Source: Streptomyces sp. MRC013 (GTDB lineage Bacteria; Actinomycetota; Actinomycetes; Streptomycetales; Streptomycetaceae). From it: a stretch of 64,000 nucleotides of DNA. The stretch spans positions 1,612,001 through 1,676,000 of the forward strand of contig NZ_CP094264.1 in the NCBI RefSeq assembly GCF_023614235.1, given 5' to 3'. The translations under genes and the position numbers were made by a program. Under the pieces are notes generated by a model, which had not been told where the DNA came from, searched no databases, and worked only from the letters and a program-made list of their open reading frames with translations. Positions 20,102 through 29,879 of this stretch are shown piece by piece (positions within the stretch are counted from its first letter, which is position 1; each line of letters opens with the position of its first letter).

Positions 20102-21532
20102 ATGGCGGACACGAGCGGACCGCGCGGCGACGGCGGCACCGGTGGCGGCGGCCACCGGGTCGAGCGCGACTCCATGGGCGAGGTGCGGGTCCCCGCGCAC
20201 GCCAAGTGGCGGGCGCAGACGCAGCGGGCGGTGGAGAACTTCCCCGTCTCGGGGCAGCGCCTGGAGCGGGCCCACATCGCGGCCCTGGCACGGGTCAAGG
20301 CGGCGGCGGCCAAGGTCAACGCGGAACTGGGCGTCCTGGACCCGGAGATCGCGGAGGCGGTGCGGGCGTCCGCGGCGGAGGTCGCGGAGGGCCGGTGGGA
20401 CGACCACTTCCCGGTGGATGTCTTCCAGACCGGCTCCGGCACCTCGTCCAACATGAACATGAACGAGGTCCTCGCCACCCTCGCGACCGAGCGGCTCGGC
20501 GGCCGCCCCGTCCACCCCAACGACCACGTCAACGCGTCCCAGTCGTCGAACGACGTGTTCCCGTCGTCGATCCACATCGCGGCGACGGCCGCCGTGACCG
20601 GCGACCTCATCCCGGCCCTCGACCACCTGGCCACCGCCCTGGGGCGAAAATCAGCCGAATTCGCGGAGGTCGTCAAGTCGGGGCGGACGCACCTGATGGA
20701 CGCCACCCCGGTGACACTCGGCCAGGAGTTCGGCGGTTACGCGGCGCAGGTGCGGTACGGGGTGGAGCGGCTGCGGGCCTCGCTGCCGCGCCTCGCGGAG
20801 CTGCCGCTGGGCGGCACGGCGGTCGGCACGGGCATCAACACGCCGCCCGGTTTCCCCGCCGCCGTCATCGCGGAGGTGGCGCGGGACACCGGGCTGCCGC
20901 TGACCGAGGCCCGCGACCACTTCGAGGCGCAGGGGGCGCGGGACGGGCTGGTGGAGACGTCGGGCCAGCTCCGCACGGTCGCCGTCTCCCTCACCAAGAT
21001 CGCCAACGATCTGCGGTGGATGGCGTCCGGGCCGCGCACCGGTCTGGCCGAGATCAACCTGCCGGACCTCCAGCCCGGTTCGTCGATCATGCCCGGCAAG
21101 GTGAACCCGGTGGTCCCGGAGGCGGTCCTGATGGTCGCCGCGCAGGTCGTCGGCAACGACGCCGCGGTGGCGGCGGCCGGCGCCGCCGGGAACTTCGAGC
21201 TCAACGTGATGCTCCCGGTCATGGCGAAGAACCTGCTGGAGTCGATCCGGCTCCTCGCCAACGCGTCGCGGCTCCTCGCGGACCGCACGGTCGACGGGAT
21301 CACCGCCAACGCCGAACGGGCCCGCGAGTACGCCGAGTCGTCCCCGTCGGTGGTGACGCCGCTCAACCGGTACATCGGGTACGAGGAGGCGGCGAAGGTC
21401 GCCAAGCGGTCGCTGGCCGAACGGAAGACGATCCGCGAGGTGGTCCTGGAGTCCGGGTACGTGGAGCGGGGCGACCTCACCCTCGAGCAGCTCGACGAGG
21501 CGCTCGACGTCCTGCGGATGACCCGACCCTGA
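20102..21532 (+). CDS. fumC: Class II fumarate hydratase
   Basis: The 476-residue iron-independent fumarase has the superfamily signature [11 protein letters not shown]. Substrate-binding blocks are [32 protein letters not shown] and [17 protein letters not shown], and [11 protein letters not shown] lies near the C-terminal domain. ATG 20102 has GGAGG 7 nt upstream. Tandem encoding with the iron-sulfur fumarase lets the cell keep the TCA cycle under iron limitation or oxidative stress (inference from enzyme classes). Confidence 0.96.
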   Translation: MADTSGPRGDGGTGGGGHRVERDSMGEVRVPAHAKWRAQTQRAVENFPVSGQRLERAHIAALARVKAAAAKVNAELGVLDPEIAEAVRASAAEVAEGRWDDHFPVDVFQTGSGTSSNMNMNEVLATLATERLGGRPVHPNDHVNASQSSNDVFPSSIHIAATAAVTGDLIPALDHLATALGRKSAEFAEVVKSGRTHLMDATPVTLGQEFGGYAAQVRYGVERLRASLPRLAELPLGGTAVGTGINTPPGFPAAVIAEVARDTGLPLTEARDHFEAQGARDGLVETSGQLRTVAVSLTKIANDLRWMASGPRTGLAEINLPDLQPGSSIMPGKVNPVVPEAVLMVAAQVVGNDAAVAAAGAAGNFELNVMLPVMAKNLLESIRLLANASRLLADRTVDGITANAERAREYAESSPSVVTPLNRYIGYEEAAKVAKRSLAERKTIREVVLESGYVERGDLTLEQLDEALDVLRMTRP

Positions 21533-21592
21533 CCGCCGCCTTCCGCTCGCACCGCCCCTGACCGCCGCCTTCCGCTCGAACCGCCCCTGACC
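21527..21592. repeat. 29-bp tandem duplication over the fumC stop
   Basis: Two 29-bp units (21527-21555, 21556-21584) differ by one base, followed by a partial third. The fumC TGA lies in the first copy, so the duplication does not alter the protein. Confidence 0.7.
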
Positions 21593-21673
21593 TGCGGAGG
21601 CGGCGGCCGGGGCGACCGCCGTCCGTGACCCGGATCGCGGACGCGCGCCCCGGCGCGGCCCTAGGATCTGCCC

Positions 21674-22402
21674 ATGACAGCGGACACGACAGGCTCAGCG
21701 CGGGAGGTCGGGACGGTGCCGGCGGCGAAGGCCCCGCCGGTGGGAGGGGCGGGCGGCCCCCGTTGGGCGCCGGGCGACCGGATCCTGTGGCGGTACCGGG
21801 ACAACGGCGACGGCCACGTCCACATCTGCCGCCCCGTGACCGTCGTCCGGGACACCCCCGACCTGCTCGCCGTCTGGATGGCGCCCGGAACCGAGTGCGT
21901 CAAGCCGGTGCTGGCGGACGGCACGCCCGTCCACGAGGAGCCGCTCGCCACCCGCTACACCGCGCCGCGCACCACCGCGCGCACCCGGTGGTCCGGCATG
22001 GGCGTGCTGAAGCTGGCCCGCCCGGCCGACCCGTGGTCGGTGTGGCTGTTCTGGGCGGACGGCTGGAAGTTCCGCAGCTGGTACGTGAACCTGGAGTCGC
22101 CGCGCGTGCGGTGGTCCGGCGGCGTCGACTCCGAGGACCACTTCCTCGACATCTCCGTCTACCCCGACCGCAGCTGGCTGTGGCGGGACGAGGACGAGTT
22201 CGCCCAGGCGCAGCGCGCCGGCCTCGTGGACGCCGCCCTGGCCCGGCGGGTGCGGGAGGCGGGCGACGCCGCCGTCGAGGTGATCAGGGCGTGGGGGGCG
22301 CCCTTCTCGGACGGCTGGGAGGACTGGCGCCCGGACCCGGGCTGGGCGATTCCGGAACTGCCGGCCGACTGGGACCGCGGTCCGACCCGCGCGGCGCCGT
22401 GA
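21674..22402 (+). CDS. FomD-like DUF402 nucleotide hydrolase
   Basis: The 242-residue protein has the DUF402 beta-barrel with WMAPGTECVKPVL, WVSVWLFWADGWKFRSWYVNLE-like and GVDSEDHFLDISVYPD blocks. The last holds the acidic metal ligands (Glu/Asp-His-Asp). FomD hydrolyses CMP-activated phosphonates in fosfomycin producers. Housekeeping relatives such as this are thought to act on other nucleoside diphosphate conjugates. No phosphonate genes are nearby. ATG 21674 follows TAGGAT (21662-21667) by 6 nt: leaderless. Confidence 0.82.
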   Translation: MTADTTGSAREVGTVPAAKAPPVGGAGGPRWAPGDRILWRYRDNGDGHVHICRPVTVVRDTPDLLAVWMAPGTECVKPVLADGTPVHEEPLATRYTAPRTTARTRWSGMGVLKLARPADPWSVWLFWADGWKFRSWYVNLESPRVRWSGGVDSEDHFLDISVYPDRSWLWRDEDEFAQAQRAGLVDAALARRVREAGDAAVEVIRAWGAPFSDGWEDWRPDPGWAIPELPADWDRGPTRAAP

Positions 22403-22407
22403 GACTC

Positions 22408-22438
22408 TTGATACACCCCCGGGGGATAACCGTAGGAT
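22408..22438 (+). promoter_or_regulatory. Sigma-70-type promoter for the SpoIIE-family gene
   Basis: TTGATA at 22408-22413 and TAGGAT at 22433-22438 are separated by 19 nt, immediately after the FomD-like stop. The leader to the GTG at 22649 is about 200 nt with no other gene. Confidence 0.5.
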
Positions 22439-22648
22439 CGTCCTCCGCCGGACGGCCGCCCCGACCCGCGGCAGCAACGGCCGAGCAGTGGAAGCGAACT
22501 GACCGCAAGTCACCCAAGAGGGGGGTGGAACCGTGCCCGAGGCGCGCACGGATCCGCCGTCCCCTGTCGACGCCGCGTTCAGAGCGGGTATAGCGCCTGA
22601 CAGAGCGATTGCATCGCCCAACCGGCCCGGACGGACGGAATCCCACGC

Positions 22649-24810
22649 GTGACGGAGCATCCCACCTCCCACGAAGGCCGGCAGCCGCTCGCTGCCCGGC
22701 CTCAAGAACGCACCCGGCTCCGGCAGGAGGCCCCCGGGCCCGCCGACGACCCCGTCGCTGCCGCGCCCGCGCACGGCAGGCCGCACCCCGGCGGCTCCTC
22801 CGTGCCCTCCCAGCCCGGCCCGCCCGCCCCGGCGGACGCCCCGAGCGGGTCGCGCGCCGCGAACGCGGCCCTCGGGGCGTCCCGGGCGGCCCACGCCGCG
22901 TCCGCGGTCCGCGGGGCGGCGGGTGCCGCGGGCGTGTCCGCGCACGACGAGGCGGGGGCGAGGGCGCGTGCGGACGCCGCGCCCGAACGTTCCGGCACCG
23001 GTCGGGCGCGGACGCCGGCGGAGGACGCGGCGGACGGCGGAGCGGCGGAGCGCGCCCCCGCGGCCGCCGTCGGCCTGCCGCAGGACCCGGCGGGCACCGC
23101 CCGCCGGGAGGGCGACCGGCTGCGGTTCGTGGGCGCCGCGACACGGCGGATCGCGCGCGGCATCGACCTGGACGAGATCGTGCTGGGCCTGTGCCGGGCC
23201 ACCGTGCCGACGTTCGCCGACGCGATCCTGGTGTACCTGCGGGACCCGCTGCCGGTCGGCGACGAGCGCCCGGTGGAACCGTTCGTGCTGCGGCTGCGCC
23301 GTACGGACCGGCTGCGTCTGACGGAGGACGACCCCGGCGACCTGGGCCTGCTCACGGCCGGGCCGGCCATGGCGGCGGACGCCGAGCAGAGCGCGGCCGC
23401 GGAGCTGTGCCGGGTCCGCCCCGGCGGACACCTGGCGGAGGTGCTGCGCGGGGTGCGGCCGGTGTTCGGCGACTCCGAGGCCGCCCGGGCGGCGCTGCCG
23501 GAGCTGCTCGGCGAGGGGCGCTGCGCGCACTCCGGGCACCGGGCGATCCTCGCGCCGCTGCGGGGCCGCCGCCGGGTGATCGGCGCCGCGGTGTTCCTGC
23601 GCAGCCCCGACCGCTCCCCGTTCGAGCCGAACGACCTGCTGGTCGCGGCGCAGCTGGCGACGCACACGGCGCTCGGCATCGACAAGGCGGTGCTGTACGG
23701 GCGTGAGGCGTACATCGCGGACGAGCTCCAGCGGACGATGCTCCCGGAGAACCTTCCGCAGCCGACCGGCGTACGGCTGGCCTCCCGCTACCTGCCGGCC
23801 GCCGAGACCGCGCGGGTCGGCGGCGACTGGTACGACGCGATCCCGCTGCCCGGCAGCCGGGTCGCCCTCGTCGTGGGCGACGTCATGGGCCACTCCATGA
23901 CCTCGGCCGCGATCATGGGGCAGCTGCGGACCACGGCGCAGACCCTCGCCGGACTCGACCTGCCGCCGCAGGAGGTGCTGCACCACCTGGACGAGCAGGC
24001 GCAGCGGCTCGGCGAGAACCGCATGGCGACCTGCCTGTACGCGGTGTACGACCCGGTCGCGCACCGCATCACCGTCGCCAACGCCGGCCATCCGCCGCCG
24101 GTCCTGCTCCACCTCGGCGGCCGGGCGGAGGTGCTGCGGGTACCGTCGGGCGCGCCGATCGGCGTGGGCGGCGTGGACTTCGAGGCGGTGGAGCTCGGCG
24201 CGCCGGCGGGCGCGACGCTGCTGCTCTACACGGACGGGCTGGTCGAGTCGCGGCTGAGGGACGTGTGGACCGGGATCGAGCAGCTGCGCGAGCGGCTCGC
24301 GGCGGCCGCGCGGCTGACGGGCCTGGACCACCCGCCGCCGCTGGAGGCGCTCTGCGACGACGTGCTCGACATGCTCGGGCCCGGCGACCGGGACGACGAC
24401 ATCGCGCTGCTGGCGGCCCGGTTCGACGGGATAACGCCGAGCGACGTGGCGTACTGGTCCCTGGACCCGGAGGACGCCGCGCCGGGCCGGGCGCGCCGGC
24501 TGGTCCGCAGGGCGCTGGAGCGCTGGGGCCTGGAGGAGCTCAACGACTCGGTGGAGCTGCTGGTCAGCGAGGTCGTCACCAACGCCGTGCGGTACGCGTC
24601 GCGGCCGGTGACGCTGCGGCTGCTGCGGACGGAGGTGCTGCGCTGCGAGGTGGGCGACGACTCCCCCAGCTGCCGCGGCAGCGCCGGGCGCGGGACACCG
24701 ACGAGGGCGGGCGCGGCCTGTTCCTGGTCAACCGGCTGGCGCGCCGGTGGGGCGCGACGCGGCTGTCGACCGGCAAGGTCGTCTGGTTCGAGCTGCCGGC
24801 GCGGGGCTGA
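22649..24810 (+). pseudogene. SpoIIE-type PP2C phosphatase with GAF and anti-sigma kinase domains, frameshifted
   Basis: After a ~150-residue disordered Ala/Pro tract come a GAF-like domain (residues ~155-350), a PP2C/SpoIIE phosphatase domain (ETARVGGDWYDAIPLPGSR, GDVMGHSMTSA, NAGHPPPVLL, DDDIALLAARFD) and an HATPase domain with LVSEVVTNAVRYA. At 24663-24667 a C5 run breaks the frame. With one more C it continues QLPRQRRARDTDEGGRGLFL to stop at 24810. The layout is that of partner-switching regulators controlling anti-sigma factor antagonists. The break is probably a sequencing artefact. Confidence 0.85.
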
Positions 24811-24824
24811 GGCCCACCGCGGAA

Positions 24825-24866
24825 CGCGGGAGGGGGCGGCCGGGATCCCGGCCGCCCCCTCCCGCG
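24825..24866. terminator. 42-bp perfect palindrome terminator
   Basis: A completely self-complementary 42-bp stretch centred on GGGATCCC lies between the convergent SpoIIE-family and penicillin-binding protein genes. Confidence 0.8.
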
Positions 24867-24880
24867 TCCGGTCGCGCGGG

Positions 24881-27136
24881 CTACTGCCGGGCGGGTCCGC
24901 CCCCGTCGGGCCCGGTGTCCGGGCCCGGTTCCGTGCCCGGCTGCCCGCCGTCACCCGGATCGGTGGTGCTCGGGGGCGGGGAGGACGGGGACTGCGTGGG
25001 CGACGGCGTGGGCCGGCCGGCCGACGGGCTCGGTGCGGACGGGGTGGCGCTCGGCGCGCCGGGGGACGGCGTGCCCGAGGGCTCCTCCGGGTCGTCGTCC
25101 GGCGACGAGGACGGAGAGGCGCTCCGGGAGGACGTGGCGGTGGGCTTCGGCCCGGGGTCGTAGAACTCGGTGACGTCCAGGTCGAACCGCGCGTCGGAGC
25201 CGCCGCCGAGGGCGTCCAGCGTGTAGTCGGCCCAGATGCGGGCCGGGAAGCCGCCGCCGCTGGCCCGGCCCGAGTCGGCCGTACCGGTCAGGGTGACCTG
25301 GGTGCCCTTCTCGGCGTCCTCGCCGAACAGGGCGACCACGGTGGCCAGCTCGGGCGTGTACCCGGCGAACCAGGCCGACTTGTTGTTCTCGGAGGTGCCG
25401 GTCTTGCCGGCCGCCCGGTACGCGGGGGTGTTCGCCTCGTGGCCGGAGCCGTTCGTGACGACGCCGGTCAGGACCGAGGTGACGGTGTCGGCGGTCTGGC
25501 GGGCGACGACCTGCGCGCCGATCGGGTCGGGCAGCTCGACCGTGCGGTCCTCGTGCTCCGCGGACCTCACGATCGCCGGGGTGACCTTCTTGCCGTGGTT
25601 GTCGAGCGTGGCGTAGACGCCGGCCATGTCCCAGGTGGAGGCGCCCATGGTGCCCAGCGTCATCGCGGGCTGCTCGACGAACCCGTCGGTGTCCTTCATG
25701 CCCAGGGCGAGGGCGGTCTTCTTCACCTTGCCGGGGCCGACGTCGACGATCATCTGGGCGAAGACCGAGTTGATCGACTTGTTCATGGCCTCCTGGACGG
25801 TGACCTCGCCGTAGCTGCGGTCGTCCAGGTTCTCCGGGGCGAACGGGGTGTCGCCGCCCTGGACGGGGCGCCCGCTGGTGCCGTCGTAGCGGGTGTTGGC
25901 GCCGATCCGCCGGCCGTCCTGCGTCCTGGACCCGTTCTCCAGGGCGGAGGCGAGGACGAGCGGCTTGAACGTCGAGGCGGGCTGGTAGTCGCGCCGGGTG
26001 GCGTTGGACATCCAGTGCTCGGTGGCGTCGACACCGCCGTAGAGGGCGACGACGTGCCCGGTCTTCGGGTCGACGGAGGTCGCTCCGGCCTGGACGGTGG
26101 AGTCGACCTCGTCGTCCTCGCGGTCGAGCCGGCTCTCCAGCTGCTCGTCGACCGCCTCGACCAGCTCCCGCTGGCGCCTTTTGTCGATGTTGAGGGTGAT
26201 GGTCCAGCCGCCGGCCCTGAGGTCCTCCTCCTTGACGCCCTGCTCGACCAGCTCCTGGTTGGCGGCCTCGACCAGGTAGCCGGTCTGGCCCTCCATGCCG
26301 GGGGCCGGCTTCGGCCTGTGGGGGACGGGGAACGTCATCCGGGCGCGCTCGGCCGGGTCGAGCCAGCTCTCCTCGACCATGTTGTCCAGGACGTAGTTCC
26401 AGCGCTCGGTGACGAGCCTGCGGCCGGTGGGCGACGCGGACGTCCAGTCGTACTGGCTGGGCGCCTGGAGCAGCGCGGCGAGGTAGGCGCCCCGTTCGAC
26501 GGTCAGCTTGTCGGCGTCGACGCCGTAGTACGCCTGCGCCGCGGCCTGGATGCCGTACGCGTTGCGGCCGTAGTAGCTGGTGTTGAGGTAGCCGGCGAGG
26601 ATCTCGTCCTTGCTCTGGCGCTGGTCGACCTTGAGGGAGATCACCAGCTCCTTGAGTTTCCGGGTGACGGTCTGGCTCTGGTCCAGGTAGTAGTTCTTGA
26701 CGTACTGCTGGGTGATGGTCGAGCCGCCCTGCTTGCCCCTGCCGGTCAGGGTGTTGACGACGCCCCGGACCGTGCCCTTGAAGTCGACGCCGGAGTCCTC
26801 GTAGAAGGTCTTGTTCTCGGCCGCGACGAACGCCTTCTCGACCGGGTCGGGGATCTCGTCCAGGCCGACGATGGACCGGTTGACCTTGCCGCTGCGGGCG
26901 AGGACCGAGCCGTCGGAGTACTTGTAGACGTTGCTCTGCAGCTCCGCCTCGGCGTTGGCGGTGGGGACGGGGACGAGCAGGTACACGGCGTAGAGGCCGC
27001 CCAGGAGGAGCAGGAGGAGCACGGAGAACGTGCCCAGCAGCTTCCGCCACGTGAAGAGGCGGCGTATGCCCCCGCCGCTGCCCTGCTCCCGGCGCGCCCC
27101 GCGCTGCCGGGACCGTCGCGCCTTCGCTCGGCCCAT
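24881..27136 (-). CDS. Class A penicillin-binding protein (transglycosylase/transpeptidase)
   Basis: The 751-residue protein polymerises and crosslinks peptidoglycan. A basic cytoplasmic tail and one membrane anchor (~residues 33-56) precede a GT51 domain with Glu107 in AAENKTFYEDSGVD, GGSTITQQYVKN and a long lipid II-binding region. The transpeptidase has Ser388-T-F-K391, S454-I-N456 and K578-T-G580. The last ~130 residues are a Pro/Ser/Thr/Gly tail outside the catalytic domain, likely a flexible wall-spanning segment. ATG 27136. It is convergent with the SpoIIE-family gene. Confidence 0.95.
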   Translation of the reverse strand: MGRAKARRSRQRGARREQGSGGGIRRLFTWRKLLGTFSVLLLLLLGGLYAVYLLVPVPTANAEAELQSNVYKYSDGSVLARSGKVNRSIVGLDEIPDPVEKAFVAAENKTFYEDSGVDFKGTVRGVVNTLTGRGKQGGSTITQQYVKNYYLDQSQTVTRKLKELVISLKVDQRQSKDEILAGYLNTSYYGRNAYGIQAAAQAYYGVDADKLTVERGAYLAALLQAPSQYDWTSASPTGRRLVTERWNYVLDNMVEESWLDPAERARMTFPVPHRPKPAPGMEGQTGYLVEAANQELVEQGVKEEDLRAGGWTITLNIDKRRQRELVEAVDEQLESRLDREDDEVDSTVQAGATSVDPKTGHVVALYGGVDATEHWMSNATRRDYQPASTFKPLVLASALENGSRTQDGRRIGANTRYDGTSGRPVQGGDTPFAPENLDDRSYGEVTVQEAMNKSINSVFAQMIVDVGPGKVKKTALALGMKDTDGFVEQPAMTLGTMGASTWDMAGVYATLDNHGKKVTPAIVRSAEHEDRTVELPDPIGAQVVARQTADTVTSVLTGVVTNGSGHEANTPAYRAAGKTGTSENNKSAWFAGYTPELATVVALFGEDAEKGTQVTLTGTADSGRASGGGFPARIWADYTLDALGGGSDARFDLDVTEFYDPGPKPTATSSRSASPSSSPDDDPEEPSGTPSPGAPSATPSAPSPSAGRPTPSPTQSPSSPPPSTTDPGDGGQPGTEPGPDTGPDGGGPARQ

Positions 27137-27325
27137 GGCTCCGTCGCTCCCGTCGGTCGGTGTTCGTCCGTCGTGTTCCGGGCGCCCGTGTCCGGATCAG
27201 CTCAGCAAGCTAACCCGCGGCGGTCGGCCGAGACCAACGGATCCCGCCTTTTCCGAACGTGACAATCAGCACCCGCTTCCGAGGAAACCGACTCCCGGGG
27301 AGTGGACAAGGTTGCGGGAAGCGTT

Positions 27326-27341
27326 AAAGTGATATCACTTT
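27326..27341 (+). promoter_or_regulatory. Perfect 16-bp palindrome upstream of SPFH gene (operator)
   Basis: AAAGTGATATCACTTT is a perfect palindrome in an AT-rich patch 33 nt before the SPFH start. It is the most AT-rich motif nearby and is placed where a repressor would block the promoter. The ribbon-helix-helix protein encoded at 28343 in the same transcript is an obvious candidate ligand. Confidence 0.6.
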
Positions 27342-27374
27342 GCTTGACCGGAGAGATCACCAGAGCGGGGGGCC

Positions 27375-28346
27375 ATGCCCATGAGCGCGAGTACGAGCAC
27401 GAACACGATCGGCGGCCGGACGGGGGACGCGGCGGCGCCGGAGGCGTCGCGGGTGCGGGTGCGGGAGTTCACGGCGTACAGCGTCGGCGGCGGGGCGGCG
27501 CTGCTGTCGGGCCTGGCCGGGCTCGCGGCGGGGGTGTGCCTCGTCGTCGCGGGGACGGCGGTCGCCGAGGAGACGTCGACGGCCGCGCGGGTCGGGCTGG
27601 TCGTGGCGGGCGCCCTGGTGTGCCTGGGATCGCTGCTGACGATGTGCGGGCTCAACATGGTGGCGCCCGGCGAGGCCCGCGTCGTCCAGCTGTTCGGCCG
27701 CTACCGGGGCACGGTCCGGGCGGACGGGCTGCGCTGGGTGAACCCGCTGACGTCGCGGGTGGCGATCTCGACGCGCGTGCGGAACCACGAGACGGCGGTG
27801 CTGAAGGTCAACGACGCGTACGGCAACCCGATCGAGCTGGCCGCGGTCGTCGTGTGGCGCGTGGAGGACACGGCGCAGGCCATGTTCGAGGTGGACGACT
27901 TCGAGCAGTTCGTCTCCACGCAGACGGAGGCGGCGGTCCGGCACATCGCGATCGAGTACCCGTACGACTCGCACGACGAGGGCGGCCTGTCGCTGCGCGG
28001 CGACGCCGAGGAGATCACCGAGAAGCTCGCGGCCGAGCTCCACGCGCGCGTGGAGGCGGCCGGCGTCCGTGTCATCGAGTCGCGGTTCACGCACCTCGCG
28101 TACGCTCCGGAGATCGCCTCGGCGATGCTCCAGCGGCAGCAGGCCGGGGCGATGGTGGCGGCCCGCCAGAAGATCGTGGAGGGCGCGGTCGGCATGGTCG
28201 AGGCGGCACTGGACCGGATCGCGGAGCGCGACATAGTGGAACTGGACCCCGAGCGGAAGGCGGCCATGGTCTCCAACCTGATGGTGGTGCTGTGCGGTGA
28301 CCGCTCCGCCCAGCCGGTCGTCAACACGGGCACGCTCTACCAGTGA
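27375..28346 (+). CDS. SPFH/band 7 (flotillin-like) membrane protein
   Basis: In this 323-residue protein two hydrophobic segments (about residues 33-60 and 66-90) precede the SPFH domain: [32 protein letters not shown], then [31 protein letters not shown]. The C-terminus has the helical [20 protein letters not shown] and [18 protein letters not shown]. Such proteins scaffold membrane domains. ATG 27375 has GGGGGG upstream. Its stop overlaps the start of a small DNA-binding protein gene (GTGA), so the two are coupled. Confidence 0.9.
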   Translation: MPMSASTSTNTIGGRTGDAAAPEASRVRVREFTAYSVGGGAALLSGLAGLAAGVCLVVAGTAVAEETSTAARVGLVVAGALVCLGSLLTMCGLNMVAPGEARVVQLFGRYRGTVRADGLRWVNPLTSRVAISTRVRNHETAVLKVNDAYGNPIELAAVVVWRVEDTAQAMFEVDDFEQFVSTQTEAAVRHIAIEYPYDSHDEGGLSLRGDAEEITEKLAAELHARVEAAGVRVIESRFTHLAYAPEIASAMLQRQQAGAMVAARQKIVEGAVGMVEAALDRIAERDIVELDPERKAAMVSNLMVVLCGDRSAQPVVNTGTLYQ

Positions 28347-28620
28347 CCGCCCGCCGCGAGCGCAAGCAGGTGCTCCTCCGCCTCGACCCGGCGGTGTACG
28401 AGGCGCTGGCGCGCTGGGCGTCGGACGAGTTGCGCAGCGCCAACTCGCAGATCGAGTTCCTGCTGCGCAGAGCGCTGGACGAGGCAGGCCGGCTGCCGTC
28501 CGCCCCGGCGCCCCTCCCCCGCCGCGGCCGCCCGCCCAGGCGGCCGCCGCCGGAGGGGGACCGGGCCGGGGAGGGGGCGGGAGCGCGGCCGGAGGGCCGC
28601 CCGACGGACCAGGGGGGTAG
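28343..28620 (+). CDS. Ribbon-helix-helix (Arc/HicB-like) DNA-binding protein
   Basis: RKQVLLRLDPAVYEALARWA then LRSANSQIEFLLRRALDEAG is a classic ribbon-helix-helix: an RLD beta strand and two helices with NSQIEFLLRRAL. A Pro/Arg tail follows. GTG 28343 overlaps the SPFH stop by four bases. As given, the frame runs on to 29539 through oxyR antisense, which is implausible. One extra G in the G5 run at 28555-28559 would end it at TAG 28620, before the terminator at 28648. I annotate that end; it is inferred. Confidence 0.7.
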
Positions 28621-28647
28621 CGGCGGCCCCGGACGCCTCCCGGCGGC

Positions 28648-28702
28648 GGCCGGTACGGAGCCCGGCGGCGCGCACGGGCCGCCGCCGGGCTCCGTACCGG
28701 CC
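28648..28702. terminator. Strong bidirectional terminator
   Basis: 22-bp perfect arms (28648-28669 and 28681-28702) with an 11-nt loop lie between the SPFH/RHH unit and convergent oxyR. Confidence 0.8.
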
Positions 28703-28780
28703 GGGGTTCGCGCCCCCGGCCCCCGGCGGACGTCCCACCCGGGTCCCGGTCCGCCCGGCCCCGGTCCACCCGGGTCCGGT

Positions 28781-29749
28781 CTACCCGGCCCCGGCGGGGA
28801 GCACCCGTACCGGCAGGGCGGCCAGGGCGCCCCGCAGCGCCTCGGCGAGCTCCTCGAACTCGGCGGCCCGCGCCGCGCCGGTGCGCATCGCCAGGGCGAT
28901 GCGGCGGGAGGGGGCCGGGTCCGCGAAGCGACCGGTCGCCAGGCTCGGGGTGCGTCCGGCCTCGACCCTCACCGCCGTGCGCGGCAGCAGCGTCACCCCG
29001 AGCCCGCCCGCGACCAGCTGCACCAGCGTCGACAGCCCGGCCGCCGTCGTGGTGACCGCCGCGCCGTCCGCGCGCCCGGCCTCGCGGCAGACGTCGAGGG
29101 CCTGGTCGCGCAGGCAGTGGCCCTCGTCGAGCAGCAGCAGGGGCAGTTCGCGCAGCACGTCGCGCGGGATGCCGCTGCGGCCGCCCAGCGGGTGGCCGTC
29201 GGGCGTGATCAGGACGAAGTCCTCGTCGAACAGCGGGAGTTCGGTGACGCCGGGCACTCCCAGCGGCACGGCGAGCAGCAGCACGTCCAGCCTCCCCGCG
29301 GTCAGCCCCTCCAGCAGGGAGTACGTCTGCTCCTCGTGGACCTGGAGGTCCAGCTCCGGGTAGCGGTCGCGGACAAGCCGCAGGACCGCCGGGAGGAGGT
29401 AGGGCGCGACGGTCGGGATCACGCCGAGGCGCAGCACGCCCGTGAACGGGGCGCGCACCGCCTCGGCCTCCTCCATCAGCTCGCCCACCGCGTCCAGCAC
29501 CGCCCGGGTGCGGGCGGCGAGCCGCTCCCCCGCCGGTGAGAGCAGCACCCTGCGCGTCGTACGCTCGAGGAGCTGGACGCCCAGCGCCTCCTCCAGGGCC
29601 GAGACCGCACCCGAGAGCGCGGGCTGGCTCATCCCTAGCGCCGCCGCCGCGTCCCGGAAGTGGAGGTACTCGGCGACCGCCGCGAAGGCCCGGAGCTGTG
29701 CCAGGGTCGGCTGCTTTCCTTTGTGCGCCAGGTGCGTGGGGGAGAACAC
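28781..29749 (-). CDS. oxyR: Hydrogen peroxide-sensing regulator OxyR
   Basis: This 322-residue LysR-family regulator has the winged helix in LRAFAAVAEYLHFRDAAAALGMSQPALSGAVSALEEALG. The redox cysteine pair is Cys212 and Cys221 in LLDEGHCLRDQALDVC, the OxyR signature. It is divergent from ahpC with a 130-nt gap. I take GTG 29749; longer upstream frames have no ribosome site and would overlap ahpC. In Streptomyces it activates ahpCD and itself upon peroxide. Confidence 0.94.
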   Translation of the reverse strand: MFSPTHLAHKGKQPTLAQLRAFAAVAEYLHFRDAAAALGMSQPALSGAVSALEEALGVQLLERTTRRVLLSPAGERLAARTRAVLDAVGELMEEAEAVRAPFTGVLRLGVIPTVAPYLLPAVLRLVRDRYPELDLQVHEEQTYSLLEGLTAGRLDVLLLAVPLGVPGVTELPLFDEDFVLITPDGHPLGGRSGIPRDVLRELPLLLLDEGHCLRDQALDVCREAGRADGAAVTTTAAGLSTLVQLVAGGLGVTLLPRTAVRVEAGRTPSLATGRFADPAPSRRIALAMRTGAARAAEFEELAEALRGALAALPVRVLPAGAG

Positions 29750-29768
29750 TGATAACCGCCTTCGATCA
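29750..29768. promoter_or_regulatory. Candidate OxyR operator
   Basis: TGAT (29750-29753) and ATCA (29765-29768) form a dyad with 11 nt between, the T-N11-A spacing of LysR-type sites, inside the oxyR-ahpC gap. A second, related GATCAATG lies at 29795-29802, repeating GATCAACG at 29764-29771, so binding may extend over both. Confidence 0.45.
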
Positions 29769-29879
29769 ACGTAACCCATTCTAGCTATTTCACTGATCAA
29801 TGTGTCCCGTGCCATGCTGGCGATCGTCCAACCCGCACGGATGACCCCGCAAGGGGGATCCCCGCCTCTAGGAGAGCGT

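Noticed and set aside
22649..27262. A single 1537-residue protein from the SpoIIE gene through the penicillin-binding protein region
   Set aside because: The second half is antisense of the penicillin-binding protein; the run-on results from the one-base break at 24663-24667.
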